Source: Idiomarinaceae bacterium (GTDB lineage: Bacteria; Pseudomonadota; Gammaproteobacteria; Enterobacterales; Alteromonadaceae). Taken from it: a DNA stretch of 64,000 nt. Location of the stretch: positions 51,043-115,042 of the forward strand of contig NYWU01000016.1 in the NCBI GenBank assembly GCA_002685255.1, in the 5' to 3' direction. This document shows, in pieces, positions 1 through 8,556 of the stretch. A model generated the notes under the pieces. The model was not told the DNA's origin, did no database searches, and was given only the letters and a program-made list of their open reading frames with translations. Numbering within the stretch: the stretch's first letter is position 1; each line of letters starts with the position of its first letter. The position numbers and the translations under genes are program-made.

Positions 1-60
1 TTAAGCCAAACCCAAAGTTTTATGTTTGAAGAGGATGTATTAACCCCCCACCTGCACTAA
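1..60 (+). CDS. C-terminal end of an upstream gene (partial)
   Basis: Only the last 19 codons and a TAA stop would lie in the window. Frame 1 is open from the first base, while the other two forward frames hit stops almost at once. A clear rho-independent terminator begins 26 bases after the stop, as expected for the end of a transcription unit. The visible peptide is too short to identify, and it could be a chance open frame. Confidence 0.4.
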   Translation, partial: LSQTQSFMFEEDVLTPHLH

Positions 61-86
61 TCCCCCATTAAGGGTTAATACACTCT

Positions 87-111
87 AGGCTGCTTCGGCA
101 GCCTTTTTTTT
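87..111 (+). terminator. Rho-independent terminator
   Basis: Seven perfect base pairs (AGGCTGC / GCAGCCT) enclose a stable TTCG tetraloop and run into eight consecutive T residues. It closes the unit upstream of the cox operon. It lies before the likely cox promoter region, so it is not a cox attenuator. Confidence 0.9.
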
Positions 112-146
112 AACATTTATGGATACTTTTTAACCATTCAGCGTTT

Positions 147-160
147 TTGATCTAGATCTT
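147..160. promoter_or_regulatory. Degenerate FNR/Anr-like box upstream of the cox operon
   Basis: The sequence TTGATCTAGATCTT matches the FNR consensus TTGAT-N4-ATCAA fully in the left half and at three of five bases in the right half. Its first 12 bases are identical to the perfect FNR box upstream of fnr in this window. It lies about 100 bases ahead of the first cox-operon ORF, close to AT-rich -10-like sequence. Oxygen-dependent repression of the aerobic oxidase is plausible, but the right half-site is weak. Confidence 0.4.
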
Positions 161-246
161 TGTGTAGATTTTAGTTAATAAATGATACTACCCAACTATA
201 TAAATTAGTATAACTTAAAAACTACAACAAAGAGTTGGTAGAGAAA

Positions 247-348
247 GTGATTTCTGGGGAGATGCTGTTCCTTTTTCTGCTTACCTCTTTGTTCTTCCTA
301 GCTAGCGTTTTGCTAAAGCAAAGAAGAATGAGAGGAGAAGTCACGTGA
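247..348 (+). CDS. Small single-pass membrane protein, translationally coupled to coxB
   Basis: A 33-codon frame starts at GTG 247 and ends with TGA 346-348. That stop overlaps the coxB GTG start at 345 in a GTGA arrangement typical of translational coupling. The peptide has a short polar start, an uninterrupted Leu/Phe-rich segment of about 18 residues (roughly residues 7-23), and a basic tail (KQRRMR). This looks like one membrane helix with the C-terminus inside. An alternative ATG at 262 has a GGGGAG directly against it, which is too close to act as its own ribosome site. I do not recognise a family. It may be a small oxidase subunit, an assembly peptide or a leader peptide. It is below normal gene-calling length. 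Confidence 0.5.
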   Translation: MISGEMLFLFLLTSLFFLASVLLKQRRMRGEVT

Positions 349-1475
349 AAATGAAGCCGTTATGGGCACTACCCCTGTTGTATAGTGCATCTGCGCTATC
401 CCAAGAGCGCAGCCTCAACCTCACGCAAGGTGTTACAGAAGTTAGTCGTGACGTATACGACTTGCACATGACAGTATTTTATATCTGTTGTGTCATTGGT
501 GTGGTGGTTTTTGGACTCATGTTTTATTCCATGATCCGACACCGCAAATCCCGCGGTCGTGAACCCGCAAAATTCCACGAGAACGTAAAGGTTGAGATTC
601 TTTGGACCTTGATACCGTTCCTAATATTGGTTGGTATGGCGATTCCAGCGACTTCTACACTAATTGCTATGGAAGATACCTCGGACGCTGACGTCACTAT
701 TCAGGTCACAGGCTCTCAGTGGAAGTGGCACTACAAATATTTTGATCGTGAGGTCGAATTTTTTAGCCGTCTCGCAACACAACAAGAACAGATAAGTAAT
801 AAATTCGAGAAGAGCGAAAACTATCTTCGCGAAGTCGATAACCCTCTCGTTGTGCCGACGGGCGAAAAAGTTCGCTTCTTGGTCACTTCAGATGACGTCA
901 TCCACAGCTGGTGGGTGCCCGACTTCGCTGTCAAAAAGGATGCTAACCCCGGTTTTATCAATGAAGCTTGGACGCGTATTGATGAGCCAGGCATATATCG
1001 CGGTCAATGTGCTGAGCTATGTGGCAAAGACCACGGGTTTATGCCTATCGTAGTCATTGCAAAAACCCCAGAAGAGTATGCCAAGTGGATTGACGAAACC
1101 GAGGCCAAACAGATTGCTGAGCGAGAGCGCCAGCAAGAATTGCTCGATATGGAAATGTCGATGGACGAATTGATGGCAATGGGTGAGAAAATTTACAACA
1201 GCACCTGTGCAGCTTGTCACCAACCTAACGGTCAAGGCATTCCAGGCACCTTCCCAGCTCTTGCTGGCAGCCCCATAGCGTCTAAACCTGAAAATCTCGA
1301 CAAACACGTCGATATTGTTGTCCACGGCGTTCAGGGCTCTGCAATGCAAGCTTTCGCGCAGCAACTCACAATGCAAGAACTGGCTGCGGTAGTAACCTAC
1401 GAGCGTAATGCTTGGGGCAACGATACGGGTGAAATGGTGCAAGCCGCTGACATCAACGCAGCGATAAATGAATAA
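345..1475 (+). CDS. coxB: Cytochrome c oxidase subunit II with fused cytochrome c domain
   Basis: Subunit II takes electrons from cytochrome c into the CuA centre of the aa3-type terminal oxidase in the inner membrane. The 376-residue protein has a signal peptide (about 1-19), two membrane helices (about 43-62 and 86-106) and a periplasmic cupredoxin domain. CuA ligands are visible as H187, C222, E224, C226, H230 and M233. A C-terminal cytochrome c domain follows, with CAACH at 288-292 and likely axial M334, so the subunit carries its own heme c as in caa3-type enzymes. GTG 345 was chosen over ATG 351 because AGGAG at 333-337 is spaced 7 bases from it and because the upstream small ORF stop overlaps it. 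First main gene of the operon. Confidence 0.95.
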   Translation: MKMKPLWALPLLYSASALSQERSLNLTQGVTEVSRDVYDLHMTVFYICCVIGVVVFGLMFYSMIRHRKSRGREPAKFHENVKVEILWTLIPFLILVGMAIPATSTLIAMEDTSDADVTIQVTGSQWKWHYKYFDREVEFFSRLATQQEQISNKFEKSENYLREVDNPLVVPTGEKVRFLVTSDDVIHSWWVPDFAVKKDANPGFINEAWTRIDEPGIYRGQCAELCGKDHGFMPIVVIAKTPEEYAKWIDETEAKQIAERERQQELLDMEMSMDELMAMGEKIYNSTCAACHQPNGQGIPGTFPALAGSPIASKPENLDKHVDIVVHGVQGSAMQAFAQQLTMQELAAVVTYERNAWGNDTGEMVQAADINAAINE

Positions 1476-1485
1476 GGAGACGGTG

Positions 1486-3072
1486 ATGAGCACAGTAGTG
1501 GACGATCACAATCACGAAGCACACCACGATCATAAGCCGTCTGGCATTACTCGTTGGTTGTTTACCACTAACCACAAAGATATTGGGTCAATGTATTTGT
1601 GGTTCAGTTTAATTATGTTTTTTGTCGGCGGTGCGATGGCGATGGTCATTCGCGCCGAATTATTTCAACCCGGCTTACAGTTAGTTGAACCTCAGTTCTT
1701 TAATCAGATGACCACCGTACACGGCTTGGTTATGATCTTCGGTGCCGTTATGCCGGCTTTCACCGGCCTAGCCAACTGGATGGTACCGATGATGATCGGC
1801 GCGCCCGATATGGCGTTACCACGCATGAATAACTGGAGCTTTTGGATACTCCCATTTGCTTTTGTCATTCTTCTATCATCACTGTTTATGGAAGGGGGTG
1901 GTCCTGACTTTGGTTGGACGTTCTACGCACCGCTTTCGACGACGTATAGTAACGACTCGACTGCTCTATTCGTGTTCGCGGTTCATATCATGGGTATTTC
2001 ATCCATCATGGGTGCGATCAACGTCATTGTAACCATCATCAACATGCGCGCCCCTGGCATGACCTACATGAAAATGCCATTGTTTGTGTGGACTTGGTTG
2101 ATTACGGCGTTCCTGTTAATTGCCGTAATGCCTGTGTTAGCAGGTGCAGTCACTATGGTACTTACCGATAAGTATTTTGGTACCAGCTTTTTTGACGCCG
2201 CCGGTGGGGGCGATCCGGTCATGTTCCAGCATATTTTTTGGTTCTTCGGCCACCCCGAAGTGTACATCATGATTTTACCGTCCTTCGGTATCGTTTCTGC
2301 CATTATACCGGCGTTCTCGCGGAAGAAGCTGTTTGGCTATTCATCCATGGTCTACGCAACCGCGTCCATTGCGATTCTTTCGTTTCTTGTATGGGCGCAC
2401 CATATGTTTACCACGGGCATGCCAGTGTTTGCAGAGCTCTTCTTCATGTACTGCACAATGCTGATTGCGGTGCCAACGGGCGTCAAAGTATTTAACTGGG
2501 TCGCCACAATGTGGCGAGGTGCAATCTCATTTGAAGTCCCCATGTTGTTCGCCCTCGCGTTCGTTATTTTATTCACGATTGGCGGATTCTCAGGCGTTAT
2601 GTTGGCAATGACGCCGGTCGACTTCCAATATCACGACACCTATTTTGTCGTGGCACATTTCCACTATGTCTTGGTAACAGGCGCTATCTTCTCGATAATG
2701 GCTGCAAGTTATTATTGGTTGCCTAAGTGGAGCGGTCATATGTACGACACCACTTTGGCTCGCTTGCATTTCTGGAGCTCTTTGATATCGGTTAACGTGC
2801 TGTTCTTCCCAATGCACTTTGCTGGTTTAGCGGGTATGCCGCGCCGTATTCCTGACTACGCAGTGCAATTTGCGGACATCAACCAGATCACAAGTATCGG
2901 TGGTTTTGCCTTCGGGCTATCGCAGTTGATATTCCTCTGGCTGGTGATCAAGTGCGCTCGTGGGGGTGAAAAAGCACCTGCGAAGCCATGGGATGGTGCC
3001 GAGGGGCTTGAGTGGACAGTACCTTCTCCGGCGCCTTACCACACCTTTGAGACGCCGCCCAAAGTGGAGTGA
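1486..3072 (+). CDS. coxA: Cytochrome c oxidase subunit I
   Basis: Catalytic subunit of the heme-copper oxidase; it reduces O2 to water and pumps protons. At 528 residues and about 12 membrane helices it has normal family length. Low-spin heme a ligands are H79 and H393. CuB ligands are H256, H305 and H306, with cross-link tyrosine Y260 in GHPEVY. The heme a3 ligand is H391. The K-channel lysine is K334, and D108 with E258 mark the D-channel. These make it an A-type oxidase. The start at 1486 follows AAGGAG at 1474-1479; an in-frame ATG at 1468 would overlap coxB and has no ribosome site. The N-terminus is His-rich. Confidence 0.97.
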   Translation: MSTVVDDHNHEAHHDHKPSGITRWLFTTNHKDIGSMYLWFSLIMFFVGGAMAMVIRAELFQPGLQLVEPQFFNQMTTVHGLVMIFGAVMPAFTGLANWMVPMMIGAPDMALPRMNNWSFWILPFAFVILLSSLFMEGGGPDFGWTFYAPLSTTYSNDSTALFVFAVHIMGISSIMGAINVIVTIINMRAPGMTYMKMPLFVWTWLITAFLLIAVMPVLAGAVTMVLTDKYFGTSFFDAAGGGDPVMFQHIFWFFGHPEVYIMILPSFGIVSAIIPAFSRKKLFGYSSMVYATASIAILSFLVWAHHMFTTGMPVFAELFFMYCTMLIAVPTGVKVFNWVATMWRGAISFEVPMLFALAFVILFTIGGFSGVMLAMTPVDFQYHDTYFVVAHFHYVLVTGAIFSIMAASYYWLPKWSGHMYDTTLARLHFWSSLISVNVLFFPMHFAGLAGMPRRIPDYAVQFADINQITSIGGFAFGLSQLIFLWLVIKCARGGEKAPAKPWDGAEGLEWTVPSPAPYHTFETPPKVE

Positions 3073-3077
3073 TGGTT

Positions 3078-3647
3078 ATGTCTAACCAAGGTCCTGATAA
3101 CAGTAAAATCGTCAAACGCCTGCTACTCACCGTAGCAGGTATGTTTGCCTTTGGATTTGCATTGGTGCCTCTGTATGACGCCTTTTGCGAAGTGACTGGT
3201 TTCAACGGTCGCACGAATAACGAACCGGCCGCAGTGAGTCAGCATGAGGTGGATAAAAGCCGCACGGTGCGGGTTCAGTTTATAACACGCACTGCGCAAG
3301 GTATTCCATGGAAGTTTGAGCCTGAAATTAAAGAAGTGCGTGTCCATCCAGGTGAGGTTCGCGTTGTTAACTTTTTAGCTGCTAACCCCACGAGTGATGA
3401 CATGGTCGCTCAGGCCATTCCTTCCATTGCGCCTGCGGAAGCGTCGTTGTACCTAAATAAAGTCGAGTGCTTTTGCTTTAATCAGCAACCGCTTGCGGCA
3501 GGCAATGATGCCGAAATGCCGATGCAGTTCTATATCGATCCTGAGATACCGGACCATATCACCACCTTTACCCTGTCATACACGCTGTATGATATGACAG
3601 CCAATGCGACGCCAGAGTCTCTGGCTTTGCTCGAGTCAACAGAATAA
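3078..3647 (+). CDS. ctaG: Cytochrome c oxidase assembly protein CtaG/Cox11
   Basis: Copper chaperone that delivers Cu to the CuB site of subunit I. The protein of about 189 residues has one N-terminal membrane anchor (about 13-32) followed by a periplasmic domain. The copper-binding CFCF motif is at 131-134 and a further conserved Cys is at 37. It sits between coxA and coxC, the usual position in this operon type. The start may be ATG 3072, overlapping the coxA stop, or ATG 3078; I prefer 3078 because GGAG at 3066-3069 is well spaced for it. Confidence 0.94.
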   Translation: MSNQGPDNSKIVKRLLLTVAGMFAFGFALVPLYDAFCEVTGFNGRTNNEPAAVSQHEVDKSRTVRVQFITRTAQGIPWKFEPEIKEVRVHPGEVRVVNFLAANPTSDDMVAQAIPSIAPAEASLYLNKVECFCFNQQPLAAGNDAEMPMQFYIDPEIPDHITTFTLSYTLYDMTANATPESLALLESTE

Positions 3648-3660
3648 GGAATACGTCGTT

Positions 3661-4536
3661 ATGGCAGAACAACAAAATTACTATGTCCCACCTTCCAGTA
3701 TTTGGCCCATTGTCGGCGCACTGGGCTTAGGTCTCATCGCCTGGGGCGCTGCTCATACCGTTATCGAAACAACAAGCGATAAGCAAGGCTGGGGCTCCCA
3801 TGTCTTGTTTGCTGGGTTTGGCGTCATTGCTGTGATGCTATTCGGTTGGTTCCGCGACCAAATCAATGAGACCATGAGTGGACTTCACAGCGACCAACTC
3901 GACAACTCCTATAAACAAGGTATGAGCTGGTTTATCTTTTCTGAAGTCATGTTCTTTGCGGCCTTCTTTGGTGCGCTCTTTTACGCACGCATGATTGCTG
4001 TACCTTGGTTAGATGGCGCCAGCAATAATGTCATGACGGGTGAAGTATTATGGCCGGAGTTTGTTGCTCAGTGGCCGTTAGTAGAGACGCCCGGCGGCAC
4101 AACGACGCAAGCTATGGGTTGGTATGGTCTGCCCTTGATCAATACCGCCATATTGATTGCGAGCTCAGTCACCTGCCATTTTGCACACGTCGGTTTAGAG
4201 AAAAATAAACGCGGGCAACTGGCTGGTATGCTCAGCCTGACTATCATCCTCGGTTTAGTTTTCCTCTTTTTACAGGGTGCTGAATATATCCACGCTTATG
4301 AGGAACTTGGATTAACGCTGCAATCCGGTGTCTACGGTAATACCTTTTACTTACTGACTGGATTTCACGGTATGCACGTGACCCTCGGTACGCTCATGCT
4401 CATTATCATGCTGCTACGCGTCCTCAAGGGCCACTTCACACCACAAAAACATTTCGCCTTCCAAGCTACAAGTTGGTATTGGCATTTTGTTGATGTGGTA
4501 TGGATCTGCTTGTTTGTTATCGTCTATGTGCTGTAG
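3661..4536 (+). CDS. coxC: Cytochrome c oxidase subunit III
   Basis: Membrane subunit that stabilises the oxidase core and supports proton uptake. The 291-residue protein has about seven hydrophobic helices. Family motifs are seen: the conserved helix III glutamate in FSEVMFF (E95), HGMHVTLG, and WHFVDVVW near the C-terminus. AAGGA at 3646-3650 sets the start at ATG 3661; an upstream in-frame ATG inside ctaG is unlikely. Its stop lies three bases from the stop of the convergent DUF2909 gene. Confidence 0.96.
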   Translation: MAEQQNYYVPPSSIWPIVGALGLGLIAWGAAHTVIETTSDKQGWGSHVLFAGFGVIAVMLFGWFRDQINETMSGLHSDQLDNSYKQGMSWFIFSEVMFFAAFFGALFYARMIAVPWLDGASNNVMTGEVLWPEFVAQWPLVETPGGTTTQAMGWYGLPLINTAILIASSVTCHFAHVGLEKNKRGQLAGMLSLTIILGLVFLFLQGAEYIHAYEELGLTLQSGVYGNTFYLLTGFHGMHVTLGTLMLIIMLLRVLKGHFTPQKHFAFQATSWYWHFVDVVWICLFVIVYVL

Positions 4537-4539
4537 TTG

Positions 4540-4755
4540 TTAATACGGTCGAGGATGAAACGGTAGAAACCCCGCATAGGCCGCGATCACCATAAGCAGT
4601 AACACGATCGCGGCAATACCCACTCGACGTCCTAAATAGCGTGACATAGGTGGTTTTTCAGGGTCATTGCTCAACATTACAAATAGAGCGCGGAATAAAT
4701 TAAAAATCATATAAAGAAGAAGCGCGACAATAATGAGTTTGAAAAGAAGTAACAT
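4540..4755 (-). CDS. DUF2909 family twin-transmembrane protein
   Basis: A 71-residue protein with two membrane helices (about 3-27 and 46-65), a short loop containing MSRYLGRRV, and a Pro-rich C-terminus. A small gene of this type on the opposite strand between coxC and SURF1 is conserved in Pseudomonas-like oxidase clusters; its role is not established. ATG 4755 is preceded by AAGGGG at proper spacing, so I prefer it over longer in-frame starts. Its 5' end overlaps the divergent SURF1 start by 23 bases. Confidence 0.82.
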   Translation of the reverse strand: MLLLFKLIIVALLLYMIFNLFRALFVMLSNDPEKPPMSRYLGRRVGIAAIVLLLMVIAAYAGFLPFHPRPY

Positions 4756-5479
4756 AAAAGTCCCCTTGGTAGCGTCAATAGTTACTTTGATTGCTATTGC
4801 CATTTTGGTCAAGCTGGGATTCTGGCAACTCGATCGCGCCCATCAGAAGCAGCAACTGTTCGCAGATTTTGCGCAGGCTCAGAATTTACAAGCTCGCCCG
4901 CTCGCCCAACGACTATCGAGTACCACGCAACTCACTCGTTTCGAATTGGTCAGCATTACAGGACGATTTGACACTCAGCGCTATTTTCTAATCGATAATC
5001 AAATGGTCGATGGTCATCCGGGCTACCACGTCATTGCTTTACTCAAGAGCCAGCAGTTGAGCGAACGACTACCCGTTAATTTAGGCTGGATTAAAGCTCC
5101 ACGCTCAAGAACCGAGATTCCAACGGTCGAGCTACCGCAGCAAGAATTAACACTAGAAGGCTTAGTTCGCATCCCTCAAGCAAACCAATTTATTTCGCAA
5201 GTGTTTGAGGAGCAACAAACGGCTTGGCCTAAACGAGTACAGGAGTTTATCCCTCCAACAATCAGTGAGTACACAGGAATCGAACTCAAGCCTTATGAAC
5301 TGTTGTTGGTTTCACCGCAACTGAAGGGCTTTCAACAACAGTGGAAGCCACAAGTGATGGAACCAGCTAAACATCAGGCTTACGCTGTGCAATGGTTTTC
5401 ACTCGCTATTGCTTGCTTAGTGGTATACCTTGTAGTGCTATATAAATTAAATAAGACAAAACAAGAGGAGACACCATGA
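4733..5479 (+). CDS. SURF1-family cytochrome oxidase assembly protein
   Basis: SURF1/Shy1 proteins help insert heme a into cytochrome oxidase. The 248-residue protein has the family architecture: an N-terminal helix (about 10-29) followed by GFWQLDRA, a periplasmic domain and a C-terminal helix (about 219-239). NLGWI is recognisable in the middle. No strong ribosome site precedes ATG 4733, but the hydrophobic helix begins soon after and leaves little choice. Its stop overlaps the next gene by ATGA. Confidence 0.9.
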   Translation: MSLKRSNIKVPLVASIVTLIAIAILVKLGFWQLDRAHQKQQLFADFAQAQNLQARPLAQRLSSTTQLTRFELVSITGRFDTQRYFLIDNQMVDGHPGYHVIALLKSQQLSERLPVNLGWIKAPRSRTEIPTVELPQQELTLEGLVRIPQANQFISQVFEEQQTAWPKRVQEFIPPTISEYTGIELKPYELLLVSPQLKGFQQQWKPQVMEPAKHQAYAVQWFSLAIACLVVYLVVLYKLNKTKQEETP

Positions 5480-6018
5480 GCTCCCTCACTCGCTCACAAC
5501 GCACATTGCTCATTGTTATTGCTGTATTTGCCCTGCCCGTTATAGGTGCATGGCTGACACTTAAAACACACTGGTATCAACCCGCTACCAATAAAGGCGT
5601 GCTGCTTGAACAACCGCTCGCTTTGTCGCAACTCGAAACGTTACCGGAGGGTTGGCGCGTTGCTTATCGGATGCCAAACCAATGTAATGAACAATGTAAA
5701 AATACACTTTACGTACTCGGTCAGCTTGATGTCGCTTTGGGTAAAGACAGTGATCGTGTCACCCCTATTATTCTATCGCAGCAAATGTTGCCAGAGCAGC
5801 GCGATCTACCCCACTGGGATGATATCGTTGCAGTACAGTCAAAAGCGCTTATCGATGCCGTTGAGAGCATTCCATTTGATCATGTATTTATCATCGACCC
5901 GCAAGGTCATGTGATGTTGCACTACCCGACTCATGCCGAGCACGAGACTATGGTTATGGAAGGCAAAAATATTCTGGCTGACCTTCGTAAAATGTTAAAA
6001 CTTTCTCGGATTGGGTAG
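5476..6018 (+). CDS. Membrane-anchored Sco-like/thioredoxin-fold protein of the cox cluster
   Basis: A 180-residue protein with one N-terminal membrane helix (about 9-29) and a periplasmic domain. A C-x3-C pair (C70, C74) is spaced like the copper/thiol motif of SCO proteins, and VFIIDPQGHVMLHY resembles the thioredoxin-fold strand of that superfamily. The position between SURF1 and heme A synthase matches the hypothetical gene found at this place in Pseudomonas clusters. Probably a thiol or copper assembly factor, by context. AGAGGAG precedes the start, which overlaps the SURF1 stop. Confidence 0.75.
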   Translation: MSSLTRSQRTLLIVIAVFALPVIGAWLTLKTHWYQPATNKGVLLEQPLALSQLETLPEGWRVAYRMPNQCNEQCKNTLYVLGQLDVALGKDSDRVTPIILSQQMLPEQRDLPHWDDIVAVQSKALIDAVESIPFDHVFIIDPQGHVMLHYPTHAEHETMVMEGKNILADLRKMLKLSRIG

Positions 6019-6027
6019 GATAAGCTC

Positions 6028-7020
6028 ATGCGCATGCTTGTTAAAATCAGTTTAATTTTGGCATTTTGTGTCATTGTTTTGGGTGCTTTTACGCGGCTTA
6101 CAGAAGCAGGTTTAGGCTGTCCCGACTGGCCAGGATGCTATGGCTTTATGAGTGTTCCTACTCAAGAACATCACGTCGCCGAAGCACAAATGCGTTTTCC
6201 AGATTCGCCGCTTGAGCATCATAAAGCTTGGAATGAAATGATTCACCGCTATTTTGCCGGTGCTTTGGGTGTTTTAATCCTGTTTATTGCGATTGGGTCG
6301 TTAGTTAAAAAGCGTTCTACTTTTGAGTCAAAGCCAGCGCCAAAGAAATTACCCTTGTTTATATTACTATTAGTCATCTTCCAAGCCACACTGGGCATGT
6401 TAACCGTTACTATGAATCTTCAGCCGCTCATCGTCATGGGTCACTTACTCGGCGGCTTTAGCGTGCTCTCACTACTATTTTTGCTGTCACTGCGCTTAGA
6501 GCCTTATCGACTCGGGGGAGGCGATCCAGAACTGCGGAAGTATCGTGGTTTGGCATTATTTGCGCTACTGGTTGTCATTGGTCAAATTGCATTAGGTGGC
6601 TGGGTAGCCGCTAACTATGCGGCGGTCGCGTGTACCGAACTGCCATTTTGTGAGGGCGATTGGGCGGCTCAACTCGATTTTACTGGCGCGTTTAGTATAC
6701 CCGAGGCAACGAGTTATCAATTTGGCGCGCATGATTACGACGATCGAATGACGATGCACATCATGCATCGTTTCGGCGCAATCTTTACTACACTGGTATT
6801 AGCTTGGCTGCTGTTTAAATGTTGGCGCAAAGCGCAATCTGGCTTTTTCCGTCGCTCATTAAGTTGGGTCGCTTTGTTGCTCATCATCCAACTTTGTCTA
6901 GGCTTAAGCAATGTGATTTATAGCCTGCCCTTGCCGGTGGCGGTTGCTCATAACGCGGTAGGTGCACTTTTACTGCTATCACTCGTTGCACTTAATTATA
7001 ATCTTTCACGCAAAGCGTAA
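6028..7020 (+). CDS. ctaA: Heme A synthase (Cox15/CtaA)
   Basis: Converts heme O to heme A by hydroxylating the C8 methyl group in the inner membrane. The 330-residue polytopic protein shows the four conserved heme-ligand histidines at H73 (MIHRYFAG), H139 (MGHLLGG), H247 (IMHRFGA) and H308 (AHNAVGA), and cysteine pairs C31/C37 and C202/C208 in the periplasmic loops. AGGA at 6017-6020 supports the start. It works directly after CtaB, encoded next. Confidence 0.95.
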   Translation: MRMLVKISLILAFCVIVLGAFTRLTEAGLGCPDWPGCYGFMSVPTQEHHVAEAQMRFPDSPLEHHKAWNEMIHRYFAGALGVLILFIAIGSLVKKRSTFESKPAPKKLPLFILLLVIFQATLGMLTVTMNLQPLIVMGHLLGGFSVLSLLFLLSLRLEPYRLGGGDPELRKYRGLALFALLVVIGQIALGGWVAANYAAVACTELPFCEGDWAAQLDFTGAFSIPEATSYQFGAHDYDDRMTMHIMHRFGAIFTTLVLAWLLFKCWRKAQSGFFRRSLSWVALLLIIQLCLGLSNVIYSLPLPVAVAHNAVGALLLLSLVALNYNLSRKA

Positions 7021-7029
7021 GAGGTGTTT

Positions 7030-7926
7030 ATGCAAACAATAACAAGTCATAAAAAGCTCGAACACCACACCATCAAATGGCGAGAATATCTGGAACTCAC
7101 TAAGCCACGTGTGGTGGCCATGCTACTCCTGACCGCTGTGGTCGGCATGTGCTTATCGACACAAGGCGCATTGCCTGTTTGGACCCTAATACCAGCGCTC
7201 GCGGGGATTGGTCTGATGTCAGCAGCTGCAGCAGCGATTAATCACTTAGTCGACCGCCATATTGACGCTAAGATGGCCAGAACTTTACGTCGTCCGCTAC
7301 CACAAGGCAGTCTCTCACCCACTCGCGTATTGACCTTTGCTGCGGTATTGGGCTTGGTTGGATTTGTCATGTTGTACGCGTGGGTCAACCCGTTAACCGC
7401 TTGGTTAACGTTTGCTAGCATGGTGGGCTACGCAGTGGTTTACACCATGTTCTTGAAGCGCGCCACGCCACAAAATATTGTAATTGGCGGTTTGGCAGGC
7501 GCCGCGCCACCACTGTTGGGTTGGACCGCGATGACCAATGAGATTCACGGTTTTGCGATTCTTTTAGTCATGATCGTGTTTACTTGGACGCCCCCTCATT
7601 TTTGGGCACTCGCCGTGCACCGTGAGAAAGATTACGCACGCGCTAAAGTCCCCATGCTACCCGTCACGCATGGTATTGAGTTCACCAAAACCTGTATTTT
7701 CCTCTATACCATCTTATTGACTGTTGTTTGCCTGCTGCCCTATTTAGTCGGTATGTCGGGAGTGCTCTATCTGATTGGATCGACTGCGCTAAACTTGGTG
7801 TTTTTGGGCTATGCGTGGAAGCTCAAGTATGCTCCTGAAAAGAATACAGCTTACAGCATGTTTACCTTCTCCATCTGGCATCTCATGCTGATGTTTGTGA
7901 TCTTGCTATTCGACCATTATTTATAA
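7030..7926 (+). CDS. ctaB: Protoheme IX farnesyltransferase
   Basis: Adds a farnesyl group to heme B to form heme O, the substrate of CtaA. The protein of about 298 residues has multiple helices and the UbiA-type prenyltransferase motif N71-x3-D75-x3-D79, followed by ARTLRRPLP; the family more often has ARTRRRP. A second conserved stretch is [17 protein letters not shown] lies five bases before ATG 7030, so I prefer this start over GTG 7024. Also known as cyoE or cox10. Confidence 0.95.
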   Translation: MQTITSHKKLEHHTIKWREYLELTKPRVVAMLLLTAVVGMCLSTQGALPVWTLIPALAGIGLMSAAAAAINHLVDRHIDAKMARTLRRPLPQGSLSPTRVLTFAAVLGLVGFVMLYAWVNPLTAWLTFASMVGYAVVYTMFLKRATPQNIVIGGLAGAAPPLLGWTAMTNEIHGFAILLVMIVFTWTPPHFWALAVHREKDYARAKVPMLPVTHGIEFTKTCIFLYTILLTVVCLLPYLVGMSGVLYLIGSTALNLVFLGYAWKLKYAPEKNTAYSMFTFSIWHLMLMFVILLFDHYL

Positions 7927-7935
7927 GGATTAACG

Positions 7936-8556
7936 ATGAATTCACGCTGGTTGATTATTATAGGTGGATTACTCGCAGCGGTAGCCGGCGTATTTGCCTT
8001 TATGAATATGCCGCAAGAGCAGCCGGAGGCGTTGGTATATCAACCACCGCGAGCGCTTGCGCCGTTTGAACTCGAGTCTACGGCAGCAACAACTAAAATT
8101 GATAGTGAGGCACTCAAGGGACAATGGACTTTACTTTTTACTGGGTATACTTATTGTCCCGACATTTGCCCAACGACACTATCATCGCTAAAAACTATCT
8201 TGCCGCAACTACAAAAACAGGCTGAGAAACCGGTTAAAGTATGGATGATTTCAGTCGATCCTCAGCGCGACTCACTCGATCGACTGAAAGAGTACACAGG
8301 TTACTTTGGCGAACAATTCATTGGCGTTCGTGCAGAACACCCTCAATTGTTTCCCTTTGTACGCGACTTGGGCTTGATGTACTCAGTTCCTGAAGAAGGC
8401 GAAGAAAACTATCTCGTCAATCATAGCGCCGCTATTATATTGGTTAACCCCGATGGAAAGCGGCTCGCGATCTTTAATGCGACTCACGAGCCGGGTGCTA
8501 TTCCAACGGTTGATATGGAACAGCTTGTACGTGATTTTGCTATATTAGCAGGTTAG
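7936..8556 (+). CDS. SCO1/SenC copper chaperone
   Basis: Periplasmic, membrane-anchored thioredoxin-fold protein that metallates the CuA site of subunit II. In 206 residues it has an N-terminal anchor (about 5-22), the copper motif C74-PDI-C78-P, and the distal ligand H163 in VNHSAA. AAGGAT at 7925-7930 sets the start. Last gene of the cox operon; its stop overlaps the stop of the convergent deacetylase gene. Confidence 0.94.
   Translation: MNSRWLIIIGGLLAAVAGVFAFMNMPQEQPEALVYQPPRALAPFELESTAATTKIDSEALKGQWTLLFTGYTYCPDICPTTLSSLKTILPQLQKQAEKPVKVWMISVDPQRDSLDRLKEYTGYFGEQFIGVRAEHPQLFPFVRDLGLMYSVPEEGEENYLVNHSAAIILVNPDGKRLAIFNATHEPGAIPTVDMEQLVRDFAILAG

Noticed and set aside
87..111. Terminator as a cox-operon attenuator
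   Set aside because: The AT-rich region likely to hold the cox promoter lies downstream of it, and an upstream ORF end sits at the right distance for ordinary termination.
262..348. ATG 262 as the start of the small ORF before coxB
   Set aside because: The GGGGAG ribosome-like sequence touches the ATG with no spacing; the in-frame GTG 247 is more workable, though this is not certain.
1017..1493. 158-codon minus-strand frame opposite coxB
   Set aside because: Fully contained in coxB and the coxA start region; no supporting motif.
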